Below are positions 1 to 13,165 of a DNA stretch of 64,000 nucleotides, piece by piece. Where the stretch lies: contig CAIIXF020000007.1 of the NCBI GenBank assembly GCA_903813345.2, forward strand, positions 623,730 to 687,729, written 5' to 3'. The notes beneath the pieces were generated by a model, which was not told the origin of the DNA, made no database searches, and saw only the letters and a list, made by a program, of their open reading frames with translations. Within the stretch, counting starts at the first letter, position 1. Each line of letters opens with the position of its first letter. A program made the position numbers and the translations under genes. The DNA comes from Owenia fusiformis. Lineage: Eukaryota; Annelida; Polychaeta; Sabellida; Oweniidae.

Positions 1-2087
1 GTTAGGTGCACCTTGTAAATAGGTTTAAAATGTTACCTTGAAAAATAGAAATTTGGTGCAAAACTAATGGATAGTTATTAGTCATATATGCAGAACCTTA
101 TGAGGACTATATCCTGACAAAATTCAGTTATAAGTAAATTATTCCAATCCAAATAAGTAAAAGGCCCCCATAGGAGCCTCCTTATATGTATAGTTCTAGC
201 TCATTGAAAGTAAGAAGTTCAAATAATGCTGTTTTCATAGTGCAAAAGAATTCAATTCTGAATAACTACAGTGACCTGTACAGCTATTTATAACCATTTT
301 ATTTGCCATGTTGTTCACAGTTCAGTAATGGGATTCAGTGTGGGTGGTGGGATCAATCAAAAGTCTGTCGTCTTGAGCTTTGATAGTACCATTTGTGACC
401 TAGTTTGATGACATTGACCTTTAAAATGTACTTTTCTAGACCTTAACAGGTTCTCTGTGGCCCAGTTTTCAGCTTTCGAAAGTTCTAAAAGACCACGTGC
501 AGTATGGCAGGTGATTTTAAATTGTCATATCTTTCACCATGAGTACTTTCTGGGCATAAATTTTAAAAAAAACTATTTACCTAAAACCTATTTACTCAAA
601 AGAAGATATTCTTTTTATGATTTTTATTGCATGAAAACATTATTCAACAAGGGGTCTAAGACATAAGATAGAATGGTATTGAAAGTCTAGTTTTGAAGAT
701 ATCAATTTTCGATGACCAAAATTATGCTGAAAACAATGGATAGCACAAGTTTTCCCAATGGGAAAATAACATGGGATATGTGGTTTTTAACTTCTAACTC
801 ATTTCAATACCCATCCCCTTTTCAGAAATTGTTAATATAGTGTAGAGGAGACTTTCGATATGTTTAAATTGAGAAAAACAAGATCATCTTTTTAGAAAAT
901 AAGCCTAACATTTTCCAAAAAGTGCCAAGGTGGGGCCCTAATCCATAATTTTTCAGAGAGTTGGATTGATGTTTTACTATCATGGGGACTTCACTTGAAA
1001 GAAAACATATTGTTTTAATAAAAGCCATTGTATTTATGGCCAGTAAGTACTCATGGTGGAAGATATGACTGTCTAAATTCACTTGCCATACATTCAGATA
1101 TGAATTACTCTTGTGATTCTGAAAAAAATTGGTCATGAATCAAGTATGAAAAATATTTTGTCTTCTAATATTTTAAAATCTGGATAGTCATTCAAGACGG
1201 TCTATCCTAATACTAAATTTCAGGCAAAAAATATTAAGTTTTGTGAGAGACTACAGTATAAAATAAACTTTGCTTGATAAAGGTAGGTAAACAATATTTT
1301 CCACCAAGAAGTCTGGCGCAGATCCCTAGTGGGAGTAAAGCAGATTACATTTTGGGTCACTCTGACATTTCTCTTGTATTATTCTATTCTACAAAAGTCT
1401 AATAAAGTGCACTATTAGAAATAGAAAAGCAGATAACTTTCTGCTCATTTACGTGTCAATCAATAAAGCCATCAAAGGATTAACACAAAATTCAAAGAAT
1501 GAATATGTATCAAAAGATCCTTTCCGGAAATGAAACATATTTTTTTGCATGGTATACATCATTTCTGTCATGTTTATTGAACATGTCCTATTGTTTATTA
1601 TGAGACTTAGACCTCCCAAGTATGGTCCATATTGCATCATAGAACTACCCTGGAGGTATGTCAGTATAGTTACAATGACATACCCTCCTTTTATTATAGG
1701 TTATAGAAAACCAATGGCTCTATGATGCCTGGCAAATCAAGAATAAAATTAATTAATTGAGCCTTTAGGTATAAATTCACACATAGCTAAGCATGATATA
1801 TCAAATTCCATACTACATATTGCATGGCTAATTTTATATTCAGCAAACTTTTAGATTCATACAATTGCCTATGTAGGTCAGAATGTCAGATGATCAAATA
1901 TAATACTTTAACCTTGCAAAACCATAGCAAAGAAGGTTTCTAGGAATTAATTTGTCATGCAAATCCAAGCAAATACCATGTCTGCATAAATAACTAAACA
2001 CAAATGCCAAAAGGAAAAGGGCTGTAAAGAAAACTAGCAAGCAAACTCTAAGTGTAAGCCTGTCATAAGAAAAGTAGACTCTATATA
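1..2087. other. Gene-free left edge with an old inverted repeat
   Basis: No supported coding sequence. A diverged inverted repeat is visible: the left arm near 500-565 (GTATGGCAGGTGA...CACCATGAGTACTTTCTGG) is matched in reverse by 1030-1105 (CCAGTAAGTACTCATGGTGG...). A short hairpin, GGAGGTATGTCA / TGACATACCCTCC, lies at about 1650-1690. Short ORFs here have no recognisable domains and no splice context. Confidence 0.4.
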
Positions 2088-3080
2088 CAGGGTGACCGGA
2101 AAAAAAGGAGACCATTGAAATAGGCAATATCTCCTAAAATAGACTAGTGACATCAATGAAATTTTGCATACATCAGGACAGTTCTATGGAAATTTGTTCC
2201 TGAAAGTGTCAATACAAGCAGTCAACTGGTTCAGGAGCTATGATCATTTACATAACATGCTCCAAATAGGCGCAATTGAGACCAACGCAGAGCTGGATAC
2301 ATTTGGCAAATACCCTTACATATTCCGACCTTGTTATGGCATTACATTTAGCATTTATTGCCACCTTTAGGTCAGCAATTGTCTCAGGATTGTTTTGGTA
2401 CACATTGTCTTTCAAATTGCCCCACAAAAAGAAATCAGGTGGATTCAAATTTGAGGTGTATGGAGACGAAGCTTATCTGACCTATGGCTTCTGACTCAGT
2501 GGTCCCACTCAGTTACAGTATCATCCTAAGGAGGTTTTGGGCAGCCCTTGGTTTCCATATGGGATTTAATTGTGCCATATAGTGGTTTTAGTAACATGGC
2601 ACTATGCCCAATACCTAAAGTGACTCTTAAGATTGAGTAAATCAGCACTTTGGCAACAGGATGATGAACCACATGTCAGATAACCCTTCATTGCCATTAC
2701 AGCCTAGACTTGAATCCTGCTGATTTCTTTTTGTATGGATATTTGAAAGACAATCTATACCAAAACAATCCTCAGACTATTGTTGACCTAAAGAAGGCAA
2801 TCACTGCTATATGTAATGCCATAATAATGCCATAGAGGGCAGAACATGTAAGGGTAGTTTGCCATATGAATCCAACTCTGCGTTGGTCTCAATTGTGCCT
2901 ATTTGGAGCATGTTATGTAAATGATCATAGCTCCTGAACCAGTTGAATGATTGTATTGAAACCTTCAGTAACAAATTTCCATATAACTGTTCCAGTGTAT
3001 GCAAAATTTCATTGATGGCACTTGTCTAGTTTAGGAGAAATTGATTACTTCAATGGTCTCCTTTTTTCCCGGTCACCCTG
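2088..3080. mobile_element. Palindromic mariner-type derivative with two opposed transposase 3' ends
   Basis: The ends are perfect inverted repeats (CAGGGTGACCGG / CCGGTCACCCTG) flanked by TA at 2086-2087 and 3081-3082, the target duplication of Tc1/mariner elements. The two halves are inverted copies of the same 3' part of a transposase gene. Reading left on the minus strand from about 2450 gives NPPDFFLWGNLKDNVYQNNP. Reading right on the plus strand from about 2715 gives NPADFFLYGYLKDNLYQNNP. Both match the catalytic-domain end of IS630/Tc1/mariner transposases. Arms of roughly 400 bp flank a short centre. Stops and frame breaks are present, so it is not autonomous. Confidence 0.85.
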
Positions 3081-3316
3081 TATTATATCCCAAAATCAGG
3101 ATCTAATGTGAAAAGAAATAATGTTTAACATTTCCCTTCCCCTCCATTCAAGAACCATTATCACAATCAAGGACCAGAAGACCAAGATATATTTTCATGG
3201 GTAAATCTATAAATGTAACATTTTGAAATATTACAGCATATTACTATTTTTACAATTAAGATAGTCAAATAAGTTGAATTATTGTTTTAGTGGAATATAG
3301 GGTTAAACTTTAGTTA

Positions 3317-5530
3317 TCCAAACGAAGTTTGGTAGGGGTATAGCGAAGCCCTCCGTCCATCAGTCCGTCCGCACTGGAAAATCATTGAGGGAAGACAACA
3401 TTAACAAATAAATATGAAACAGTATATTCTCCGCAAAGAGGCTAAACGAAGTAAAAAAGACCAATCACAAGTAAGAGGTAGGAACTGACAGAAGACAAAT
3501 AATAACATCAGTAAGGGGAAGGGGAGAGTTTTCCGGCCGGATCAAAACGTTGAACCCACCTATGTGCAGTCTCAAGTCTGTGGACCCTGAATAATCAAAT
3601 CAAGACAACAATCAAATCAAGAGAAAGAAAGAAGACAACGAATGAAGACACTGATGCAGCAACAACAAATGACGTCCGTCCATAAAGACAAAGAGGAAGG
3701 GGAGTGTTACCGGTAGAAAAAGCTTTAACCCACCGACGTGTAGTCACAAGTCTGCAGACCCGACACCAAACAAGACCAAAGAAGAAAGTAATAGGGAGAC
3801 AGAAGACCAAGAAAGAAGAAACTAAAGAAGACAAGAAAGTAACAACAACAGAAAAAAGAAGAAACAAAGAAGACAAAGAGTGAAAGGAAAAGACAAATAA
3901 AATCAGAATAAGAAGGAAACAACAGCAACTACAAATAGATTTTCAATCTGGACTGAATGATGATGACATGAACAGCATATAAACAAGACATCCGTCGGGA
4001 AGATAACTCAAATACTAGTGGATGGTGAGCTATTGCAATCACTCACTTGTCCGTCTGTCTTTCCGTCCGTCTGCCTGTCTGTCAACAATTGGCCAGTTTT
4101 AAAACCTATGTCAATAGGATTCCCGTTTTAAGTTATTTTTGTTTAACATCAATATAGAAAACCCCCCTATGACTCCTGGTCCAAAAGCTCGCCTATTTTC
4201 AAAATGGCCGCCATTTTTAACTTTTGGCCCATTTCCTAGCTTTACAAATAATTTCAGGTGTCCTGCACTGTAAAAAGCCATGTCACTGAAAAGAGTAGTT
4301 GTATGAAATAATTTTGTTACAAAAAAATCGGCAAAAAAATGTAATTGTTTTTTTTTTCACTTTCAGCCATTTTAAATAACATTGATTTGTCCATCTATCT
4401 CAGGAAATCCACTTTTGGACCATTGGCCTTAAAACCTTAGTCAATAGGATTCCTGTTTTAAGTTATTTTTGTTCAACATCAATGTAAAAAACTCCTCTAT
4501 GACTCCTGGTTCAAAAGCTCGCCTATTTTCAAAATGGTCGCCATTTTTGTCTCGCAGAATTCACTTTTGGCCCATTTCCAAGAGCAGTTGTATGAAAAAG
4601 ATTTGTTACAAAAATCGGCAAAAAATTCTATCCGTTTTTTATTTTTATTTTTACCCATTTTAATTAACAGTGATTTATCCATCTATCTCGTGAACTCCAC
4701 TTTTAGACCATTTGCCTTAAAACCTCTGTGGATAGGATTCTCGTTTTAAGTTATTTTTGTTCAACATCAATATAGAAAACTCCTCTATGACTCCTGGTTC
4801 AAAAGCTCGCCTATTTTCAAAATCGTCAACATTTTTGTCTTGCGAAATTCACTTGTGGTCCATTTCCTAGCATTACAAATAATTTCAGGTGTCCTGCATT
4901 GTAAAAAGCCATGTCACTCTAAAGAGTTGTTTTATGAAATAATTTTGCTACAAAAATCAGCAAAAATTACATCCATTTTTTTTTATTTTCTGCGAGTTTA
5001 CCCATCATTCACTTTTGAGCAACACCATGTGAGCACTCGTGGTTCTATTGATTTTTAAAAAATATAATCTTTGATAACTCAAATACTAGTCGACCAATTT
5101 GATTCAAATTTTATATGCTGTTGCCTAGGGACAAAGAAGCCTTGCTAAAGAAGAGATTTTCAAGATGACTGCTGAATTTCAAAACGGCCGCAATTTTTGT
5201 AAAAACCCACTCAAATACCAGTGAATGAATTTGGTTCAAACTTTACATGCTGATGCCTAGGGACATAGGAGCTTCTCTCGAGAAGGGAATTTCAAGATGG
5301 CAGTTAAATTTCAAAATGGCCACCATTTTTTGTGAAAGAATGTAATCTTTGATAACTCAGATACTAGTCGACCGATTTGGATCAAATTTGATATGCTGAT
5401 GTCTAGGGACATAGGAGCTCTGCTCAAGAAGAAATTTTAATGATGGCAGCTAAATTTCAAAATGGCCACCATTTTTCATAAAAAAAACAATCTTTGATAA
5501 CTCAAATACCAGTGGATGGATTTGGTTTAA
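3317..5530. repeat. Satellite-like interspersed repeat with tandem internal units
   Basis: It begins with TATCCAAACGAAGTTTGG and a run of CCGTCC/GTCCG pentamers, a start shared with 21264 and, inverted, with the end at 59974. Inside are three diverged units of about 300 bp at roughly 4090-5000 (each with ACTCC...CTCGCCTATTTTCAAAATGG), then about four units of ~135 bp at 5060-5530 (AACTCAAATACTAGT...CCTAGGGACA...AAAATGGCCACCATTTTT). No coding capacity was recognised. I read it as a non-autonomous element or degraded satellite. Confidence 0.7.
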
Positions 5531-5929
5531 ATTTTATTTGGCCTCTATTTCAAAACGTGGATTTGATTTTAAATGCTTCTGAATGATCTTCGAATGCTTG
5601 CTATGATTCCTATTAGAAATGTTTTGACTTCCCCGCTTCATGCTGGGAACTAGTTTTTGAAGTTTCAAGTTTTACCACTTGAGACGCTGAAGGATGTAGG
5701 AATTGTAAGACATTGGCAATGAACTCACAATATTTTCACTTGGCACCTTTTGAGGTGGATCCTGGCTATGGCATTAATGGTTGAGAAATAGGGATCGAAA
5801 CCAGCCATAGTTTTCTCCTGATGACCATTGTGAATTATTGTGTTTTATGGATTATGGCGACGGCTTTTGTGAATGGATGTTGACCCTTTGAAACGCTTAT
5901 GGACTTGGAGACTGGATTTTATCTATCCC

Positions 5930-6215
5930 ACATACTTGTATCTACAACAATTTTTGAGGTTATGAGTATTGGCTATCAATTTCTAATTTTTTCTTCAACA
6001 TGTATTGTAATGACTTCAGTATGAATGAAATGTCCCTTGGTCTTCTTGTCTTGGATTGTGATATTGGTTCTTGAATGGTGGGGGAAAGGGGTAATTAGAC
6101 ATTGTTTCTTTTCACGTTGGTTTTGGGCTATATGTGGTTTGTTTTTCTTGACTGGTATGCACTTAGAGTTTGCTTTTTCTTGCTAAGTTCCATTACAACT
6201 TTTGGTCCTTTCCCT
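5930..6215. repeat. Interspersed repeat A, copy 1
   Basis: About 200 bp closely match 12470-12660: TTCTTCAACATG, TGTAATGACTT, TCTTGAATGGTGGGGGAA and TTAGACATTGTTTC occur in the same order in both. Fragments of the same repeat, inverted, are visible near 3120-3190 and more weakly at 22540-22600. No terminal repeats or ORF seen. Confidence 0.6.
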
Positions 6216-6766
6216 TTGGCACTTGTGCTTATATATTCATAAAAAGAACATTATCACATTTTACTCAACTCGAAAATTCACTTCCAGTCTATCGTAATAT
6301 TTAAGCTGAAAGTTGTCATATACAACTTTTAATCCTCAGTCTTAATATGGCTTTCAAGGTTCAATAGCCAACTTTGAATGGACCTTCATGCAGAGTTTGA
6401 AAATAGAATCATCAGTGAAGGTTTTAAACCATGAAATAAAAATATTTTTGAACCATTAAATCAGCTGTATGTTACAATGTGCATTTAACTCATTGGCGCG
6501 TTATCTAATTATTTTTAAAAGCTACTGAGCGTTAATTAATTTATTAAAGATTAGGATTTTCATGCCTGCCAATTTGAAAGTGGCATAAAATCTAAACCAA
6601 CAGAGATAACACCACCAAATTTTTACTCATGATTAAAAACATATGTATAAATCATATGTTGATGTATGAGTTCATCACAATGAGAGGCACTGATGATAAA
6701 AAATCCTAAACACGTATATTGCAAAAAAAACATAACTATAAACATAAATATTACCTTGGTGTACCC

Positions 6767-6838
6767 CAGCAGCTTCCCTGGCCTGTCCCCCAGCAGCTTC
6801 CCTGGCCTGTCCCCCAGCAGCTTCCCTGGCCTGTCCCC
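6767..6838. repeat. 24-bp tandem repeat, three copies
   Basis: Three identical copies of a 24-bp unit beginning CAGCAGCTTCCCTGGCCTGT. The unit is a multiple of three, so it creates open frames on both strands that I do not regard as genes. Confidence 0.9.
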
Positions 6839-7458
6839 CAGTTGTCAGGCCCATCATCGCTTTGAAATTTCATTTTCTGAGGCTTCAAATATTAGGCTTC
6901 ACTACCAAAATCATTGAATATAGCAGCGATTTGATCATCATTACCCAGTCTGAATCTAGCCCTGGCTGCCATTTTTAAATACCACAATGTCTGATTACTT
7001 CCAGATTCATATTTGTTTCGGAATAAATCAATAAGTGACCAAAATAAATTTTTTTCAATCATTTCTCTTCGCCAAATTAATTTTAAATCACAATATGCAG
7101 GCCTGTCAACTGTCCCTCAATTTGCGTATTTGTCACGCATTTGCTGAAGAATTTGAAGTCACGCCAGTTTTTTGTGCGTGACAGAAAATGTCACGCAAAA
7201 TACGCATTTTACCTGGCAATTGTCAAGCAAAAATATTTCTGTAGAAATTTTTTCGAAATATGTTTACGATACGTTAAAAATACGAACGTCGGAAAAAACC
7301 GAACGCAATTTGTTCGGATTTGTCACGCGAATCCCGTATGTGTCACGCATGTTCATTGGAAATTTTTCGTACCTATTTTTCATAATGTGGGCTTTTCGTC
7401 AGGAAAGATCTTCTCGGACTGTAATAACTAGATAACGGCAACTCCGCGGAGTAGCAAA
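6839..7458. other. Non-coding stretch with recurrent TGTCACGCA motif
   Basis: No supported gene. At 7090-7350 the string TGTCACGC or its complement recurs about six times (for example 7132, 7178, 7190, 7321 and 7341). Two overlapping open frames of 87-96 codons run through it, but neither has a recognisable domain or splice context. Confidence 0.35.
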
Positions 7459-7991
7459 TCCCAACGAACAAAATATCAATTACCGGATTCCAATCAATTA
7501 TACTCATTACTTTGGTTGAAAATGAAAAAATTAGATTTTAGAATAGCCAATTCCTGCAAAGCAGCCATTTTGAATTTTCTGAGGTACAAATCTGAAAAAT
7601 AATACCATAATTGTGATCTACTCCAAAATTCCTTCAATTTGAGTATAATATAGCCATACTTTGAAGGGATCAAAAAATTATTGCGAAATCGTACATTAGA
7701 CGGCCATTTTGAATTTTACGAGGCTCGAATCAGAAAAAAGATACAATATTTGCAATCTACTCTTAATTGCCTTTCATTTGAGTATAATAAAGCTATACTT
7801 CAGAAAGATCTAAAAATTAGTGAAAATTTCTGTTTTCCTGTCCCCCCATACATGGCCCCTGGGGATCAGGATGAAAAACACGGAATATATGTGAAATAGA
7901 TAAATGTTGTGAATACACTACCAAAATTTCAAACAATAATATTAATTACTTTGGTTTAGAATGAAAAATTTATGATTTTCGTTCGTTGGGA
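7459..7991 (-). mobile_element. Non-autonomous element with TCCCAACGAAC terminal repeats
   Basis: The left end TCCCAACGAAC (7459-7469) and right end GTTCGTTGGGA (7981-7991) are perfect 11-bp inverted repeats. The interior carries two diverged units around GCCATTTTGAATTTT (7567, 7701). About 300 bp of its right half reappear inverted at 21480-21780, inside another element that begins with the same TCCCAACGAAC. No transposase. Confidence 0.7.
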
Positions 7992-10257
7992 TAAATACAG
8001 GTCAAAGGGATGCCATTTGTGCTTTCTTGAATTGTAGCATGTTTAATTGATCCAAATGTGTTTGTCTAGAATAAAATAGGCTCATATATAGTACATATGT
8101 TATAAACCCATCTCTTCTCAAATTGACTTTTTGGAGATGCTCGTTATGAAACACCCTGTATGTCATATGTTGAGCTACTGAATGGGTCGTTTCCAGGAAT
8201 TGCTAGAACCTACTGGTTTGATTAATGTTACAAATTGATGGTTAAAGTATTTGATTGGATACTGTTCTCACTCAGCCAATTAATTTCAAAAAATGCTTGC
8301 GGTCAATTGTTCCACACACATGTAGGCAAATCTTTATACGGAGATCCAACTGTATACGTTATCATCTACGTAAATATACCGTTTTGTAAGTTCATTGAAT
8401 TTATACTGATCATGAAAACATTGAAATAATCAACTTGTTTATGTAATGACTCACTTTAAAGAATCACGACTCACTTTAAAGGATCGTGTTTATAATACAC
8501 TACAACTACAAGGACACAGAAGCAAGCATTTTAATTATAATGTGCATAATCTACACGTGCAGATGACAGTGCATTCACAGTCTCTAGTTGATGGAGCTTT
8601 TCTATAACGGGAATAGTTATGTTCTATTAAGTACAATTTAAAATTGATTTTAGTAAATATAATAGTTCGACATGACCCTTTAAACTATACGTATACGTAT
8701 AAGTTGTACTTTCACTTATGTGCAAAATCTCTCTATTAACCAAATAGTTCTTAGTCTATATATATCATACAGTAGTTTTATATTTTGCTATTTTACAGTC
8801 TGCACCATGTTCTTGATATATTTTTTGATATAGTTTTTTTGCTCATGGTAGGATGTTATGGTTTGTTGGATTTAAATGATTTGTGTGATGTTTTGTTGTA
8901 AAACAATCCAATTGTTATATCTTACATGTTCATTGATTCATATGCTACATGTACTTGTTTGTTGTTTGGTTGATGTATACATTGTTTGCTGCTTAACAAA
9001 CCTGAATGTTAACCCTAAATTAAAAGATTTAATTCCCAGAGGGATGAAAATCAAGCTTTTTCAAAGAATTATTACTTTCCCCTCCTTCTAACATAATTGA
9101 ATACATATTTTTCTTTGAAATGTTATGAGCTTGATTTTGATACAGTCTGTGCCTTGATTATCCTTATTAGTGAAGGTCAGACAATGTCATTTATGTCATG
9201 CCTTCAGATACAACTGATTCTGTAATTTCATTTAAGCCAGGAAATAGAGCCACTTTAGAGGCTTGAAAGCAAAAGCTATCTGCTTCAAGGTAAAATCAAT
9301 TTGTAGGAATGAATAACTGTCATGTTATGGTATCCCTTGTATCATTAGGCTACCTAAATGTGAGACTGCCACGCCTGGTTTAATATCATATTTTGTAAAA
9401 TGCCTGGGAATATTTATGCCAGTGATTGATAATGAGTTGGAGAATAGATTTTATCTAAACATATAGAAAATCTCCTATATGAGGTTCAGGATATTTGGAC
9501 TATTGAAATTCATTATTGCCTCATTTCATAAAATAATATAATTTTTGATAACCAGCATGCTTCGCAGTGTTTTTATTTTTTCAAAAACGAGCTGACTAAC
9601 TTTTTGGCAGCCGTATTGCATTCTGGCAGCCATTTTGGAAGTTTTTGAATAAATCTTGTCATTAGAATCTAGAAAAGATTTTTCATTTATTGTGATTTTG
9701 TAACAAAAATGGGGAATCCACCCGAACTAGAAAAAAAAAATTTCAAAGTTGATAAACAATTTTCGAAACTATACCTCTAGATGTACTTTTACATGTAGAT
9801 TTCAAATATGACATCACTGACTGAATTTTGAATGACAATGAGAGCTGATTAACGTTTTGGTTGCCATCTTGTTTTCTGGGTCAACAAGCCCACACTTCTA
9901 TGTTTTAGGTATGACATTTAAAGGAAGAATGCCGAGAATATTAAGACAATTGAAGATGTTGAACAACTGATTTACATACTTTTTGTGGCTTGGTTGAACG
10001 GTTATGAAAACTTTGTAAATTTTTAATCGAGGCTGGGCAAAAAAATGAACATTTATAATGTTATTTTCATGTTTGTTACTGTATTGGTTAAGTTTATCTT
10101 TTGTACTCTTGTACCCTATAAAGGGTGAATTGAGAAATCAATAAATAAATAAAAATATATGATATTTTGTTCCAACAAGGTTCGGAAAGGTATTTTATTT
10201 CATTCTCAAGAATTGGTAGAAAATAACAAAAAGCAATTTTCGCATTAAATTGTTGTC
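7992..10257. other. Gene-free stretch with repeat scraps
   Basis: No supported gene. A solo mariner-like terminus, CACCCTGTA, is at 8152-8160 with no partner found nearby. At about 9560-9960, fragments such as CTGGCAGCCATTTTGG and GCCATCTTGTTTTCTGG relate to the repeat at 42950-43260. Otherwise AT-rich sequence. Confidence 0.4.
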
Positions 10258-11667
10258 TTGTTGCAGCCTTTCAAAAGCAATTTTATTAATACACATGTAC
10301 ACCAACCCATTCAAAATGACTTAGATAATCTTGCTTTATGGGGATATACCTGGAAAATGACTTTTAAAGCACAAAAAATCGCCGATTTGATTTTCACGGG
10401 AACTAGAAACTTACTTATTGAACCTCCCCCTTTACATCTAGGAGATGAACTGATACCAAGGTGCAATAGTCATAAGCACTTGGGGCTAATTCTGGATCAA
10501 CATTTGAACTTTAATGACCATATTGATCAAGTTATCACAATGGTAATTTCTCTAATGAGACCTTTAAAGAAGCTTAGCAAACTTCTTCAGAGTAAACACT
10601 TGGAAACAATTTACAACAATGCTTTCATTATGCCACATTTTGATAACTGTGATATAATTTACAGTTAAGCTTCAAATTTTAGACTTCAGTGTTTAGATAG
10701 ATTGCACTACAGAGCGGCTTGTTTGGTTTCTGGTGTTATACATGGGTCAAACACTGCTTCTGTTCTAAGTTCCTTAAACTGGAAATTCCTATCAACTAGA
10801 AGAGATGAGCACATGTTTAAATGTAGGTACAATTCTAATCCACCTTTCATTTGTAAATTACTTCAAACTTGTGAAAATACTCAGACTAGGCAACTGAGAG
10901 ATACAAGACATTACTTAATTCCTATAAAAGCTAGCAATGCATTCCAGAGGTCAACTATTTTGAATGGAATAAGAACATGGAACAATTTACACCTTGACAT
11001 GAGAAGAGGTCAACCGATATATCATACTTCAAAAGATTAGTAAGAGATTACAGGAGCCCTGTCTCCATGCTACCCACTACCAAAATGGTAAACGAAATGC
11101 CTAGATATGTTGAATGTGCTTTTAACAAACTCAGAGTGGGTCTTCTTTTAAAATCGCAGCTATAGGTTCATAATTTCACCAGTGTTTGTTATCCCTTTTG
11201 TAAATGCAGATTACCACAAACACCTTCTCATTTTATCATAAAATGTCCTCTGCTTGTAAACGAGCGTGAAACTTTATTTGCAGGACTGCGAACTTCAGAT
11301 CTTCATCTTTTGGTTCAGAGTTTGAACACAGTTGACAAAATTCAGTTTATTTTGTATGGTGATGAAGATTTAGATAATTCATTAAATGAAAAATTAATAG
11401 AACTAATGAGTCATTTTGTGAATCAATGTTTTAGCCAAATTGATCGGTTTGGCTAATTTTTGTTTTTGCATGCATGTGTTAACTCATCCCTGGCCCATGG
11501 GATTATAGTTTCTTATATGTTATATGAGTCATAACATTATTTTGATAAATTTTAATATTCATAGATATGATCTATTGTCTAAAATTGCCGCTAATGTTTT
11601 TTATAAAACTTTGGCAATCAATTGTATGTCTATTATTGATTATGTATAAAAAAGTCAATCAGTCAAC
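10258..11667 (+). mobile_element. LINE (Jockey/CR1-like) 3' fragment
   Basis: The conceptual product is the C-terminal half of a non-LTR reverse transcriptase. It has the post-catalytic signature LGLILDQHLNFNDHI near 10480-10525, then a region resembling the usual C-terminal domain with WNNLHLDMR near 10975. Finally there is a cysteine/histidine motif, CYPFCKC...HFIIKCPLL...NERETLF, at about 11190-11275. Frame breaks include a stop at 10666 and another at 11038. The last frame ends at about 11455, and the 3' tail ends in the short repeat TCAATCAGTCAAC near 11655-11667. The catalytic YADD region is missing, so it is a dead 5'-truncated copy. Confidence 0.8.
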
Positions 11668-12469
11668 ATTACATTAAACACTGTTTTTTACAGAATGTTT
11701 TCAATAATTGGTTTAAGAGAAAATTGAATTTTGCTCTTGCAGTTGATCAAAACTGAAACTTTTGTCATCAATATCTAGGTGGGTGATTTTTTCCAGCCTC
11801 CAGTATTTTGACAATAGTAAGTTCAGGTCATAAGCATTCTTCAGGGTGGGTTTTGCGAACCAACAATTTATTTTGGAGTTATTTTTAAGGAATTATCCCC
11901 AGGTTATTAGCATTTCCATCTTCAAGAGTCATTGTTAGTTTCTATTCCAAACTATTGAATTAAATCTTTAATGCTCCCAGTCCCTTCAGTGTTCATGGTT
12001 GCTTGCATTATTTTCTTTTTATTTCTGGTGATGTGATGTGATATGTTGATTCTCCTGTCTGATCCTCCTGTCTGAGTGAATTCTTGTGGTAGACACATTC
12101 ATTTTCTTCGACATCTCATAGATCAGTTTCAAAGAGCTCAATCACACCTCTCTTTCTGACAACATCACCCTCCAAGGTGGGACATCACTACAACGTCGCC
12201 AAAATACTCGGAACTTCTATGCCAAGTTCATTACATGGAGCATGTCCAATATTCACATCACAAATCATACTCCTATTCAATTTATCACTAAGGGAATCAT
12301 CTAGCCTTTATACACCAAAGGGAACTCTAAATTACTTCAAGACTTCTCATATGGCTTATCTAGCAATCTCATCTGAGATATTACCCAAGCCATCTATTAG
12401 TGTGAGAGATGCCAACTTTCTTTGAAATTCTACCACAATCTCTTGCGTTCTTGAAATTTATCTCTAGTA
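11668..12469. other. Intergenic stretch, nothing firm
   Basis: AT-rich non-coding sequence. An 82-codon open frame at 12177-12425 has no recognised domain and no splice context. No tandem repeat or terminal repeat stands out. Confidence 0.4.
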
Positions 12470-12660
12470 TTGTCTATCAATTGTTTCTTCAACATGTGTT
12501 GTAATGACTTTGGTATGCGTGAAATGACCCTTGGTGTTCTGGTCTTGGACTGTGATATTCATTCTTGAATGGTGGGGGAAGGGGGCATTAGACATTGTTT
12601 CTCTTCACGATAGAGATAGAGTTTGATTTTTCTTGCGAGATTCTGTTTTTAAAATTGTTT
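12470..12660. repeat. Interspersed repeat A, copy 2
   Basis: Matches 5930-6215 over about 190 bp in the same orientation, with scattered substitutions (for example GTTGTAATGACTTTGGTATG against ATTGTAATGACTTCAGTATG). Not coding. Confidence 0.6.
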
Positions 12661-13056
12661 TTATTTGGAATTCGTAAGAAATACTTTCCCTGTTTTCATG
12701 CATGTTAATGAATATCCACTGATTAAATTTGGTGATGCGTGAGTTCAAGCTGCCTTATTGTTTCCTCTTTAATTACCTTCACATATACAATATTAACAAA
12801 ATTACTCCACTACCTTTCCAGTTTCCACAGTGTTTACGAAAAAGACCGACCCCACCGACCACCCACCGGTCGGTGTTTTCCACTCCTAGCCTCAAAACAG
12901 CAAGGTTTGAAGAAAATGTGTGAAAGACCGACCATATCATGTAAAAGACCGACCATATTTGTAACCTTAAAATATTGAAACACCGTTTTGCAACAAAATC
13001 GCTCACCTACTGTACTTTTTCTTAATTTGGTGCCCATTTTAATTTCCCATGTTCTT
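12661..13056. other. Stretch with clustered GACCGACC words
   Basis: Between 12840 and 12960 GACCGACC or its variants occur several times, including a small palindrome CCGACC...ACCGGTCGG. Several overlapping open frames cross it on both strands, which fits low-complexity sequence rather than a gene. Confidence 0.4.
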
Positions 13057-13165
13057 TTCTCATAGGGAAAACTCATGCGATCCATTGCTTTCAGCTAATT
13101 TTGGTCACCCATAATGGATATCTTTAAAACCGCCAAAGGAATCACTTATTCCTTTAAAGGGGTTA
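13057..13165. repeat. Interspersed repeat B, copy 1
   Basis: About 100 bp containing ATAGGGAAAACTCATGCGAT and TTTTGGTCACCCATAATGGA, nearly identical to 34902-34990 in VPS50 intron 1. The function is unknown. Confidence 0.7.

Noticed and set aside
2164-2494. Plus-strand small ORFs as genes
   Set aside because: They are antisense readings of the transposase remnant in the palindromic mariner derivative.
6675-6917. Small proteins with SSFPGLSP or GGQAREAA repeats
   Set aside because: Produced by a three-copy 24-bp tandem repeat.
12177-12425. An 82-codon ORF as a coding exon
   Set aside because: No conserved motif, no matching splice sites, and composition like the surrounding non-coding DNA.
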